Source: JBBRXJ01 sp038248505 (GTDB lineage Bacteria > Bacteroidota > Bacteroidia > Bacteroidales > JBBRXJ01). From it: DNA of 52,628 bases. The DNA is taken from NCBI GenBank assembly GCA_038248505.1, contig JBBRXJ010000011.1, forward strand, positions 1 to 52,628. The letters are read 5' to 3'. Position 1 is the first letter of the stretch; each line of letters opens with the position of its first letter. This document shows, piece after piece, positions 19,231 to 27,700 of the stretch. The translations under genes were made by a program, and so were the position numbers. The notes beneath the pieces were generated by a model. It worked only from the letters and a program-made list of their open reading frames with translations. It made no database searches and was not told the DNA's origin.

Positions 19231-20025
19231 TTAGTTATTACTTTGCAATAATTCATTTTTACTTAACTCGTAAATTTTCTTCACCTCATTAACATATTGA
19301 CTTGAAGGAAACTCATCAATAAAAGAGTAATACGCATCAATAGCCGATTGAAATCGTTCATTCTTTTTTGCTTTTACACTGTTACTTGCTAATAGAAAAT
19401 TTGATTTTACTAGAAGAAACAAAATGTTTTCACGGTATTTACTGTCGGGGTAATCGCTTAAGCTATTGTTGAGAGCAATGATGGAAGCTTTATATTGTTC
19501 AATATCAAAATATAATTTAGCATTCATGAATGATTTATCAATCAACTTATTATGCAATTCCACCACATTCGTTTTGGCTTCAGGAACATATTTACTACTT
19601 GGGAATTTACGAATAAAAAGTTGAAATAACTCAATTGCCTTAATTGTATATGTTTGATCAAGACTCGGTTTCGGTGAAGATTTATAAAAACAATATGCAT
19701 TCATGTATTCAGCATCTTCAAGAAATTGGCTGTTAGGGTAATAATCAGCAAATTGATTAAAGAAATGTGCCGCCATCATAAAATCACCAATTTTATATTG
19801 ACACATAGCATTAAAATAATTTATGGTATCAATTTTATTAGTAGCTCTATAAAAAGTAGAAATATTATCGAATAAGGCAGATGCTTTAAGATAGTCTTCC
19901 TCAGTATAATAATCAACCGCTTTGCGATACTTATAGCCAAAGTCTTCACTTTTAAGTATGCGTTCATACTTACTGCATGCAGAAAGTACAACAAGGGCTA
20001 ACAAACAGATCTTTAAATATTTCAT
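19231..20025 (-). CDS. bamD: Outer membrane assembly lipoprotein BamD
   Basis: The lipoprotein subunit of the BAM complex that inserts beta-barrel proteins into the outer membrane. The signal peptide ends at the lipobox LSAC (Cys17). The mature part is a run of TPR-like helices with repeated patterns such as YYTEEDYLKASALFDNI, FMMAAHFFNQFADYYPNS and AIELFQLFIRKFPSSKY, ending in FIDEFPSSQY. The length of 264 aa is normal. It is the first gene of the bamD-rpoZ-coaBC-DUF4835-recN chain. An unusual hairpin lies in its leader region. Confidence 0.92.
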   Translation of the reverse strand: MKYLKICLLALVVLSACSKYERILKSEDFGYKYRKAVDYYTEEDYLKASALFDNISTFYRATNKIDTINYFNAMCQYKIGDFMMAAHFFNQFADYYPNSQFLEDAEYMNAYCFYKSSPKPSLDQTYTIKAIELFQLFIRKFPSSKYVPEAKTNVVELHNKLIDKSFMNAKLYFDIEQYKASIIALNNSLSDYPDSKYRENILFLLVKSNFLLASNSVKAKKNERFQSAIDAYYSFIDEFPSSQYVNEVKKIYELSKNELLQSNN

Positions 20026-20038
20026 CCGTAAATAATTA

Positions 20039-20157
20039 TTTTATATAGGTCGAATTGAACCCACATGTTTTTGGTCAGGAGCCCGATCAACATGCATGGT
20101 GCTATTTTCATCTGTATTTCTGTTAACTGAAAGTTTACATGTGGGTTTCATATAAAA
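20039..20157. ncRNA. Candidate structured RNA or bamD leader
   Basis: Two arms pair across about 70 nt. GAACCCACATGT (20057-20068) pairs with ACATGTGGGTTTC (20137-20149), and outside them TTTTATAT (20039-20046) pairs with ATATAAAA (20150-20157). On the minus strand a -7 match TAATTTTG (20168-20175) would start transcription just before the hairpin, and bamD begins 14 bp after it. No clear -33 box is seen. It is not a recognisable SRP, 6S or tmRNA to my eye. The strand is uncertain. Confidence 0.4.
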
Positions 20158-20437
20158 AACAGTTTTGCAAAATTACATCAATTATGTATAAAATCTTCCG
20201 ATAAAATGCTATTTTTTATTAAAATCAGATGAATACCAGAGAAAAGTGAATGCGTTTTGTTATTGTTTTATTAATCATCTAAATATCATCTATATAAACA
20301 ATCATTCGTATAATAAAAAAAAAGCAAATTGAACGGTGTTGAAATTTTGATTTTAGTACTTTTAAATAACGAACAAATTTGCAAAAGTTACCATACATAC
20401 ACTAATTACAAGCAATAATTGAAAAAAAATGGTTTCA
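20158..20437. other. AT-rich intergenic region
   Basis: Between the bamD leader and the promoter of the oxoamine synthase gene the DNA is very AT-rich. I see no open frame, RNA gene or repeat beyond the -7 match noted for the bamD side. Confidence 0.5.
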
Positions 20438-20470
20438 TTTTATGTTTTGCCTTAATTTTAAATACTTTTG
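20438..20470 (+). promoter_or_regulatory. Promoter for the alpha-oxoamine synthase gene
   Basis: TTTT (20438-20441), 21 bases, then TACTTTTG (20463-20470) fit the Bacteroidota -33/-7 pattern apart from one base. The start codon is 43 bases downstream. Confidence 0.6.
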
Positions 20471-20513
20471 TAGCCATAAAATCAGGTTTACTTAAATAAA
20501 ACAATTAAAAAAA

Positions 20514-21761
20514 ATGGCAGACTTATTTGATAAATACAAAGATCTTGGCCCATTGGGCAAGTATCAACAATACGGTTATGGATACTACTTTTTCCCAAAA
20601 TTAGTTGGCGAAATTGGTCCACACATGCAATTTAATGGCAAAACCGTATTGAATTGGAGTTTAAATAATTATTTAGGTTTGGCTAACCATCCTGAAGTAC
20701 GAAAGGCTGATACAGAAGGAACTGCTCAATTTGGACTTGCAGCTCCTATGGGTGCTCGTATGATGTCGGGGCAAACAAGCTATCACGAAGAATTAGAGCG
20801 TAAACTAGCAGCGTCAGTAAATAAAGAATCGGCGTATCTGCTCAACTTCGGCTATCCTGGAATGATTTCCATTATTGATTGCCTTGTAAACCGTAATGAC
20901 GTTATTGTTTACGATAGCGAAGCACATGCATGTATTATGGATGCATTACGCATGGTGCTAGCTAAAAGATTTGTATATCAACACAATGATATTGATGGAT
21001 TGAAAAAACACTTGGCCCGTGCAAGTAAATTAGCTGAAAAACAAGGCGGTGGCGTTCTTGTAATTACAGAAGGCGTATTTGGTATGGCTGGCGACCTCGG
21101 TAAGTTAGACGAGATCTGTGCATTAAAAAAAGAATTCAACTTCAGATTGCTTGTTGATGATGCTCATGGTTATGGAACAATGGGTAAAACGGGTGGTGGA
21201 ACTGGTGAACATTTTGGTGTTCAAGATCAGATAGATGTTTACTTCAGTACCTTTGCAAAAGCAATGGCCGGAATTGGCGGTTTTGTTGCTAGTTCAAAAG
21301 AAGTAATTAACTTCATGCAATTTAATATGCGTTCACAAGTATATGCTAAATCACTTCCAATGCCTATGGTTATGGGATTGATGAAACGACTTGAATTATG
21401 CCAAAAAGATAATAGCCTACGCGAAAAACTTTGGACCATTGTTAATGCGTTACAAAAAGGGCTTGTAGAAAACGGTTTTGATATCGGTAAATCACAAAGC
21501 CCTGTTACCCCGGTATACTTTAAAAATGCAGGTGTTGAGAATGCATCCCAAATGACAGTTGATTTAAGAGAAAACTACAATATTTTTTGTTCAATTGTTA
21601 TTTATCCTATTGTTCCTAAAGATGTAGTTATGCTTCGAATTATTCCAACAGCAGCACACACTCTTGAGGATGTAGATCGCACCATTAAAGCCTTTAAGGA
21701 AGTTAAAATTAAGCTTGATAAAGGGGTTTATAAAAAAGAGATTGTAACTGCGAAGGTGTAG
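20514..21761 (+). CDS. Alpha-oxoamine synthase, serine palmitoyltransferase/KBL-like
   Basis: A fold-type I PLP enzyme of the family that condenses an amino acid with an acyl-CoA (serine palmitoyltransferase, KBL, BioF). Seen are NWSLNNYLGLANHPEV, the family block GARMMSGQTSYHEELE, the aspartate in LLVDDAHGYGTMG, and the PLP lysine in STFAKAMAGIGGFV. It lacks bio or tdh neighbours and has its own promoter and terminator. It closely matches the Bacteroidota group that includes the sphingolipid-making Spt enzymes, so serine palmitoyltransferase is my best guess. 2-amino-3-ketobutyrate ligase remains possible. The length of 415 aa is normal. Confidence 0.82.
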   Translation: MADLFDKYKDLGPLGKYQQYGYGYYFFPKLVGEIGPHMQFNGKTVLNWSLNNYLGLANHPEVRKADTEGTAQFGLAAPMGARMMSGQTSYHEELERKLAASVNKESAYLLNFGYPGMISIIDCLVNRNDVIVYDSEAHACIMDALRMVLAKRFVYQHNDIDGLKKHLARASKLAEKQGGGVLVITEGVFGMAGDLGKLDEICALKKEFNFRLLVDDAHGYGTMGKTGGGTGEHFGVQDQIDVYFSTFAKAMAGIGGFVASSKEVINFMQFNMRSQVYAKSLPMPMVMGLMKRLELCQKDNSLREKLWTIVNALQKGLVENGFDIGKSQSPVTPVYFKNAGVENASQMTVDLRENYNIFCSIVIYPIVPKDVVMLRIIPTAAHTLEDVDRTIKAFKEVKIKLDKGVYKKEIVTAKV

Positions 21762-21782
21762 TTAGTGATTAGTGAAATCAAT

Positions 21783-21817
21783 AAAAAAGCCGACTGTTTT
21801 GACAGTCGGCTTTTTTT
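21783..21817. terminator. Bidirectional Rho-independent terminator
   Basis: A perfect 9-bp stem, GCCGACTGT (21789-21797) and ACAGTCGGC (21802-21810), has a TTTG loop. It is flanked by A6 on the left and T7 on the right. It serves both the oxoamine synthase gene (plus) and the convergent nuclease gene (minus). Confidence 0.92.
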
Positions 21818-21834
21818 ATTGATTTGATTATCTT

Positions 21835-23235
21835 TTAGAACTCTGCTTCTTCGCCATATTCAGGGATAGAAATATTTTTAAATCCAGCGAGTTCCATTTG
21901 TATTTTATAAAATTTCTGTGCCTCATAATCTCCGTGTACCAAATATGTTTTAATAAGTTTATTGCGATCTTGGCAATCGAGAAAAGCAATCATTTCTTTA
22001 TAATCACCATGACCGCTAAAAGACTCTATACGGCGTATTTCGGCATTTACGTTATACACATTACCATGAATTGAAACTTTTGGTTCGCCAGCTAAAATCT
22101 TCGCGCCTAATGTATTTTTAGAGCAATAGCCTATTACTAGAATTGTATTTTTATTGTCTTCAATGGTATTTGCTAAATGGTGTTTGATACGCCCCGCCTC
22201 CATCATACCAGATGCAGAGATAATAATACAAGGTTTGTCAATTGTGTTTAACTTCATTGAATCAACATGACTTCGAATATAAAAGCAATTATTAAACCCA
22301 AATGGATCAGGATTTATTTCCATCTCATGAAGAATACTTTTATTAAAACATTCAGGATGTGATCTGAATACCTCGGTCGCATTTACCGCCATTGGACTAT
22401 CAATATACACATCAATTTTAGGCAATTTACCAGCTTTATATAAGAGATGTAATGAGTAAACAATTTCTTGAGTACGACCTACACTAAACGATGGAATTAT
22501 TAATTTCCCTTTTTTTGAAACGCATGTATGCTTTACGACCTCGAGTAATTCCTCCTGCGCATTATCCATTTCTTTATGCAATCTATTACCGTAAGTTGAT
22601 TCTGTAATTAAAATATCCGCTTGAGGAAAATTAACAGGAGCATGCAATATACGATTAGTTGGACGTCCAATATCACCCGTGTAAGCAAGTTTTACGAGAT
22701 GATCGTCTTCCTGTAATTCTAAATTTACCACGCCTCCGCCAAGCATGTGCCCCGTTGTTGTGAACTTTACTTTAATATTTTGGTTAATTTGAAATTTACG
22801 ATTGTAAGGAACCCCAATAAAAAGATTCATACATTCTAAAGCATCGTCCTTAGTATACAAAGGATCAACGGGAGGCAAGCCTTCTTTAGCCCGTTTTTTA
22901 TTAAAATATATGGTATCGTGTTCTTGTATCTGCCCGGCATCAGGTAACATAATGGCACATAGATCACGTGTTGCATGTGTACAAATTACAGAACCCGTAA
23001 AGCCGAGTTTAAAAAGATAGGGTATCATACCCGAATGATCGATATGTGCATGCGAGAGTATAATATGATCAATCTGTTGCGGATTAAAACCCATACGTTT
23101 ATTCAGTTCATCTGTCTCTAATCCTTTGCCTTGATAAAGTCCACAATCAAGTAAAATGCGTTTACCTGCTTTAGTAACAATCAAATGTTTACTTCCAGTT
23201 ACCTCTCGTGCTGCACCTAAAAAACGTAGTTTCAT
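21835..23235 (-). CDS. MBL-fold beta-CASP RNA nuclease
   Basis: A metallo-beta-lactamase-fold hydrolase with a beta-CASP insert, of the CPSF73-like bacterial group that cuts RNA. The zinc-binding HAHIDHSG lies at about 61-68. The remaining ligands are in TTGHMLGGG, LAYTGDIGRP, SGHGDY and YLVHGDYEAQ. The beta-CASP part contains IIPSFSVGRTQEIVYSLH, YIDSPMA and ISASGMMEAGRIKHHL. The length of 466 aa is normal for this RMM group. It is a single-gene unit, convergent with the oxoamine synthase over a shared terminator. Confidence 0.9.
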   Translation of the reverse strand: MKLRFLGAAREVTGSKHLIVTKAGKRILLDCGLYQGKGLETDELNKRMGFNPQQIDHIILSHAHIDHSGMIPYLFKLGFTGSVICTHATRDLCAIMLPDAGQIQEHDTIYFNKKRAKEGLPPVDPLYTKDDALECMNLFIGVPYNRKFQINQNIKVKFTTTGHMLGGGVVNLELQEDDHLVKLAYTGDIGRPTNRILHAPVNFPQADILITESTYGNRLHKEMDNAQEELLEVVKHTCVSKKGKLIIPSFSVGRTQEIVYSLHLLYKAGKLPKIDVYIDSPMAVNATEVFRSHPECFNKSILHEMEINPDPFGFNNCFYIRSHVDSMKLNTIDKPCIIISASGMMEAGRIKHHLANTIEDNKNTILVIGYCSKNTLGAKILAGEPKVSIHGNVYNVNAEIRRIESFSGHGDYKEMIAFLDCQDRNKLIKTYLVHGDYEAQKFYKIQMELAGFKNISIPEYGEEAEF

Positions 23236-23351
23236 ATCTATTCGGATTAAAAATTACTTCATGAATAATTCAATGTATTTCGAAAATCTAAGATATAAAA
23301 TAAAAATCAAAGATGAGTGTATTAGGCGGTATTATTCATAGCGGGAGTAAT

Positions 23352-23391
23352 AAAACAAAAAAGGCCAGACTAGTAAAATACCAGTCTGGCC
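23352..23391 (-). terminator. Rho-independent terminator after the C11 protease gene
   Basis: On the minus strand GGCCAGACT pairs with AGTCTGGCC around an 11-nt loop and is followed by TTTTTTGTTTT. It starts about 20 bp after the stop codon at 23412. Confidence 0.9.
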
Positions 23392-23411
23392 TTTAAAGAA
23401 ATGAATAAAGT

Positions 23412-26174
23412 TTACTTAAGCACTTGCACCGTTTTGGTTATAAGGCCTTGGTTTGTTTGTATTTTAAGAAGATACAAGCCAGTATTTAATGATGATACAT
23501 CTATTTTAGAATAACAACTTGAAAACTCAAGTAGTTGACGACCATACATATCAATTAATTTAATATTACTGATATCTGCTGATGAATTTACATTAATCAG
23601 GCTATTTGCAGGGTTAGGCCATATTCGAATTTCACTCTCAGCTGGTGATTTTTTTTTATCCGTTACAACTGAAGTATAATGAACTTTCCAACCATCACTG
23701 GTAACATATTTATCTGAAGTAAAATTAAGATATAATGAATTATAAGTAGAAATAATATCTGCTGGCAAGTCATTCCCAGTATATCTACCAATATGTGTAA
23801 AAACACCTCCATCATAATCATAGATATCTAAAAAGTCATAACCGTCTTCCAAATCAAGAGTATCAAAAGATAAGTGAATATTTTTATTCGTTGGCACTTC
23901 AATAAGCCATGAGCAATCTTGCAAGTTCCCATAAAACAGAAGACCGCTTCCATCATCAAAAGAATCCGTTTCGGCAGTCAAATATTGAGAACCATCGCAA
24001 TAGGAAGGACCAGGGAAATAGCCATCGTTATTAGGATTATAAACTACTGGACGAATGTAATAACGTATTCCGTTTTTGATATTCCAAACACCATTAACAC
24101 ATTCAAATGCATTATCAAAAATATCAACCGAGTCGTAGCCAATACCAGGCGTATTAGTTCCATCCCAATAAAGACCAACGAGAAACCGATCGAAAAGAAT
24201 AATATTATCTGCATCCAAATCAATATAATTCCATCCTGTATCTGCTGGAGTAAAGTAACGAATGCTATCCGCTAAGAGATTAATCAGATGAGGATTCCCT
24301 TGATCATCTAAATATTCATTGCGCCCATAAAACTTAAAACGACCAGAATTTCCGCCACCAGCCTGCACATCAATATCAGTAATATAATACCAAACACCTT
24401 TAAGTTCAGTCATAGAGTATAGAGGCACGTAATAGGTATTAGCTATACCATTCATGGGTAAAATAGAAGTAGTGGTCCATGATGGTGAGCCTAGCTCATA
24501 CGAATATGTAAGAGTACTTGGAGCCGCTGCATCTATTACTATGCCGGAAATTCTTAGCTTATATGGCTCATTACTTAAATCAAATGGCTTCACCACAATA
24601 AAATAATAACCTTCAGGTAGACTGGGATACAATAATTCTTCTTTAGTTGTATCATATTGTGCTGAATAGTCTAATAAAGTGGTATTATAATCGATTACAG
24701 AGTAAAGGAATAAATCATAATCAGCAGGAACTTCGAGTTCAATATGAACGTCAGCAGATGCTGCATTAAAAAAACGATAAACATCATATAAATCATTTGA
24801 TGATTTAAAAAAGCCTTTTACAGGAACGGAATTGGTATTTGAAATTACAGTTGCCATGGCAAAAAAATCGTTTGGTTCAGTATAATCCGGAGCTGGAGGG
24901 TTTTTTGTTATAAACACAGCAAGAAACTCATCCCACAAGCTTGAATCAGGCATAGCTATACGGTATTTACCATTTAAGTAACCATAATCAATAGTTATAT
25001 TGTAGGGGAAATAGATGGAAATTCCTCTTGAATCGTCGTATGCTCCATTGGTTGCATAGTTTCGTATTACAGCAGCATTCACCGCATTATATAAAGCTAA
25101 AGAACGCTGCTTAAGCACATCATCCGAAACGGCATTGTAAAGTTCATTAGCAAAATCGGCCAAATCAAGATTATCTGGTTCATCATACGACTCAGTATTT
25201 ATATATACATCAGCTATAGTATCCCAAAAACTATCTCTACGAATAATATAACTAACCATACTATCAAGAGCTGTTACAATAGGTTTTATTTTTGACAAAT
25301 CAATAGCGCTTTGAGTAACCTCATTATTAATATACGATTCGCCATAGCGTTGTACCATTTTGTCGGATAATGCTCTTGTGGTAATATTCGGATTTGATTT
25401 TAGATCTTCCAAAAGAGTATTATACTTCCAGCCATCACCTGGTTCAGTTTCTTCAGAACCAACTAATATTCCTGCGTTGTTTTTTAACTGAAAACAATTC
25501 TCTATCATAGCCATTAAACAAGCATCAAAAGCTATAATATCTGGATGAAAGTTACTCATCTTTAGTGCTTGACTAACTTCCTTACTCGATAAGTGATCCG
25601 CATCAGTATCGTCCCAACATACATCTTTTACAACATTTTCAGATGTTATTAGATTTTGTTTATCTCTTGATTTTAATAACAACTGACGAATTTGCTCTGC
25701 CGATTTATTTTCAAAGACACTGCTTGTTGAAATAATTTCATGACCTGTAGATTTTTTACGCCAGCCACCACCATGGTTCCAAAGTATCAAGGCATAATTA
25801 TTTGCGGGATAATTCGTTTTTGTCCACTCAATAAAAGAAATTAATGTAGAGGAATCACCCATGTTTTTTTCTCCAAGATTTTGTAGTACCGGCGAGGTAA
25901 TTTTATTGGTATCTGTATCTTTAATTACTTTATATCGTCGCGTTTCAGACCAATCGCCTTGAGTTGTGTCATAATCGGGTATTCTATCAAATTGCACAAT
26001 AATATTTACATCAGCAGAAGAACCGACGCGTTCCATTTCATTAAAATCAAGCATGGCAAACTCTTCTAAATCATTATCGCCATCAAGATAGACCATAAAA
26101 GTCCATTTAACTTGCCCGCTAACCATAAGGCAAAACACAAGCATTGTGAGCATTAAAAATAATTTTCTGTTCAT
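23412..26174 (-). CDS. Clostripain-like (C11) cysteine protease with CUB domain and T9SS sorting tail
   Basis: A large secreted protease. The signal peptide is MNRKLFLMLTMLVFCLMVSGQ. The C11 domain (about 23-410) shows FMVYLDGDNDLE, the catalytic histidine in LWNHGGGW (H134) and the catalytic cysteine in AFDACLM (C219). C11 enzymes cut after Arg or Lys. A PPC-like beta domain lies at about 450-550. A CUB-type domain spans about 735-840 (YCDGSQYL, CSWLIEVP, DFLDIYDYDGG). The last about 75 residues are a type IX sorting domain (RIWPNPANSLINV, DMYGRQLLEF, GLYLLKIQ), so the protein should be exported through the type IX system to the surface. It is preceded by a small exported protein in the same unit. 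Confidence 0.93.
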   Translation of the reverse strand: MNRKLFLMLTMLVFCLMVSGQVKWTFMVYLDGDNDLEEFAMLDFNEMERVGSSADVNIIVQFDRIPDYDTTQGDWSETRRYKVIKDTDTNKITSPVLQNLGEKNMGDSSTLISFIEWTKTNYPANNYALILWNHGGGWRKKSTGHEIISTSSVFENKSAEQIRQLLLKSRDKQNLITSENVVKDVCWDDTDADHLSSKEVSQALKMSNFHPDIIAFDACLMAMIENCFQLKNNAGILVGSEETEPGDGWKYNTLLEDLKSNPNITTRALSDKMVQRYGESYINNEVTQSAIDLSKIKPIVTALDSMVSYIIRRDSFWDTIADVYINTESYDEPDNLDLADFANELYNAVSDDVLKQRSLALYNAVNAAVIRNYATNGAYDDSRGISIYFPYNITIDYGYLNGKYRIAMPDSSLWDEFLAVFITKNPPAPDYTEPNDFFAMATVISNTNSVPVKGFFKSSNDLYDVYRFFNAASADVHIELEVPADYDLFLYSVIDYNTTLLDYSAQYDTTKEELLYPSLPEGYYFIVVKPFDLSNEPYKLRISGIVIDAAAPSTLTYSYELGSPSWTTTSILPMNGIANTYYVPLYSMTELKGVWYYITDIDVQAGGGNSGRFKFYGRNEYLDDQGNPHLINLLADSIRYFTPADTGWNYIDLDADNIILFDRFLVGLYWDGTNTPGIGYDSVDIFDNAFECVNGVWNIKNGIRYYIRPVVYNPNNDGYFPGPSYCDGSQYLTAETDSFDDGSGLLFYGNLQDCSWLIEVPTNKNIHLSFDTLDLEDGYDFLDIYDYDGGVFTHIGRYTGNDLPADIISTYNSLYLNFTSDKYVTSDGWKVHYTSVVTDKKKSPAESEIRIWPNPANSLINVNSSADISNIKLIDMYGRQLLEFSSCYSKIDVSSLNTGLYLLKIQTNQGLITKTVQVLK

Positions 26175-26211
26175 AAATTTAGTTTATTTTATTAATTATC
26201 GTTTTATACGA

Positions 26212-26562
26212 TCAGATATAATTTGCAGATAATACTTTTGATCTTTCTGTTTTACAAAAAAAAATAAGCTTAATAGGCGTGCCATCCTGCTTTATGCTAG
26301 TACGAGACCAAGTGCCAGTAACATAAATACAATTCCCATCTTCACTTAATATCCAATCGTTACGACGTAAAGGAGGTGCGCTAAAAAATGAAGCAGCAAA
26401 GTGACATGACTTATCATAATTAAAAACAAAATTGCCCATCATAAGAACTTTTTTATTTAAATATAAGGCTGGCTCACTACTTAAACTCAGTAAGCTAAGT
26501 CTTTCTTGTGAGTATAATGAATTTAAAAAAAGCAAACAGAAAATAAAAAAAAGGAATCGCAT
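26212..26562 (-). CDS. Small exported hypothetical protein
   Basis: A 116-aa protein with signal peptide MRFLFFIFCLLFLNSLYSQ and a beta-rich core (LYLNKKVLMMGNFVF, NCIYVTGTWSR) that could be an OB-like barrel. I do not recognise a family. A -7 promoter match TATCTTTG (26580-26587, minus) lies 17 bases before the ATG. The stop is 37 bp before the C11 protease start, so the two probably form one transcript, and it may act with the protease. Confidence 0.65.
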   Translation of the reverse strand: MRFLFFIFCLLFLNSLYSQERLSLLSLSSEPALYLNKKVLMMGNFVFNYDKSCHFAASFFSAPPLRRNDWILSEDGNCIYVTGTWSRTSIKQDGTPIKLIFFCKTERSKVLSANYI

Positions 26563-26841
26563 GGTTTCGTATTTAAAACCAAAGATATGAGATTACTTGT
26601 AAATACGAAGGATGATTTTCCAAAAAAAACACTAACTATCTATTTGCCTTAACTTTACACAATTAGTTTGTTAAATAAAAATAATGTAATCCATCGCATT
26701 GAAGTAAATCGATATTATATGAGCGTATTGAAAAGATTATATTTGTTATCATAGTCTAATACCTATTTGAAGAAAAAAGATACTACCTCAACTTTTCAGA
26801 GAGATTAACCACAATGCCAATAAACTGATCCCTGAATTGTT

Positions 26842-27700
26842 CTATCTATCAATTACATTCTCAATTTCCGCATTAATAATTTTAGCTATTATAATTATTG
26901 ACTCTGCATAATGATACACCTAAGACAAATTTCACACTAAAATACCAAAGCGGATGCCTCAACGTCCTGCTTCCATCGATATATAAGAGATTTGCTTTCA
27001 TTAAAAAGCAGTAAATATCTAATTGGTGTACGATTGTGCAGAATCGAATTATAATTTGTCCTTAGGTGATTAAATGGACGCCATCGGTAGTTAATTTCAA
27101 AAAATGAGGGAATAAGATACTCCATGTATCAACATAAAGGCATATATTTTCTTCTGCCATTTATTTAAAATCCTTTGCAAATCGTTCCGCAGGTAATGCT
27201 CCGCCTTTGTATTTATCAAGTAGCATTGCGTCTGGTCCGAAAGGTGGTGGGCTAACAATAACTATTTTAGCTGTTTTTTTTATTTCGCCCTGATAAATTA
27301 TTCGGCTTATTAAGACATTATAATTTTGTTTTACATTGTCAGAACTATCTGAGTAAACTGCTTTACAATCATTGGTACCAAGCATTACTATAACAATATC
27401 TATTTGGCCCAGATTTCTAGCCGCCTCATCAATGTAATAGTTGATATTAATTAAGGTATTTTAATTTTGATGTTCCTAAATTATTAAAACCAATAGTATT
27501 TCCCGAAACAGAAGTTTTGTAACTAGAATCACTCAACTGCATCTTTTTTTTGTGTCACCCAGCCATCAGGGGCAGCTCCATTTGAATCACCTATGGTAAG
27601 AATTTTAAGCGATCTGGGGTGATCTATCGTTTGAGAAAATAATGGCGTCATTGAGCAAAGCGTACATATAAAAAATCGCAATAAGTTGGTTGTAATTCAT
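26842..27700 (-). pseudogene. Decayed SGNH/GDSL hydrolase interrupted by a MITE-like element
   Basis: A broken esterase-type gene. Pieces in order are ILTIGDSNGAAPDGW (Ser motif GDS), IDIVIVMLGTNDC (GTND), KIVIVSPPPFGPD, and TTDGVHLI with the catalytic Asp and His. The frames change at least three times (in the signal peptide, after WVTQ near 27550, and near 27462). Two in-frame TAA codons interrupt the last part. A 151-bp element splits the C-terminus. Joining the flanks and keeping one 9-bp repeat restores GQIIIAKIINAEIENVIDR and a TAG stop. The ATG at 27700 overlaps the methyltransferase stop as TAATG, so this was the last gene of the crt operon. The original product would be about 232 aa. 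Confidence 0.85.
26897..27047. mobile_element. MITE-like element, copy A (151 bp)
   Basis: Non-coding element ending in imperfect inverted repeats. The left end reads TTGACTCTGCATAATGATAC (26898-26917), and the right end inverted reads CGATTCTGCACAATCGTACA. It is flanked by exact 9-bp direct repeats ATTATAATT (26888-26896 and 27048-27056). Compared with copy B it lies in inverted orientation and has an insertion of about 11 bp in the middle. It sits inside the SGNH hydrolase gene. Confidence 0.88.

Noticed and set aside
20057..20149. Hairpin region as SRP (4.5S) RNA because of GGTCAGG
   Set aside because: The segment after GGTCAGG lacks the conserved GGAA loop and the AGCAGCC arm of SRP RNA, so the match is only seven bases.
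26937..27125. 62-aa frame across MITE copy A as a transposase remnant
   Set aside because: The frame mixes SGNH pseudogene sequence and element sequence, is not kept open in copy B, and matches no transposase motif.
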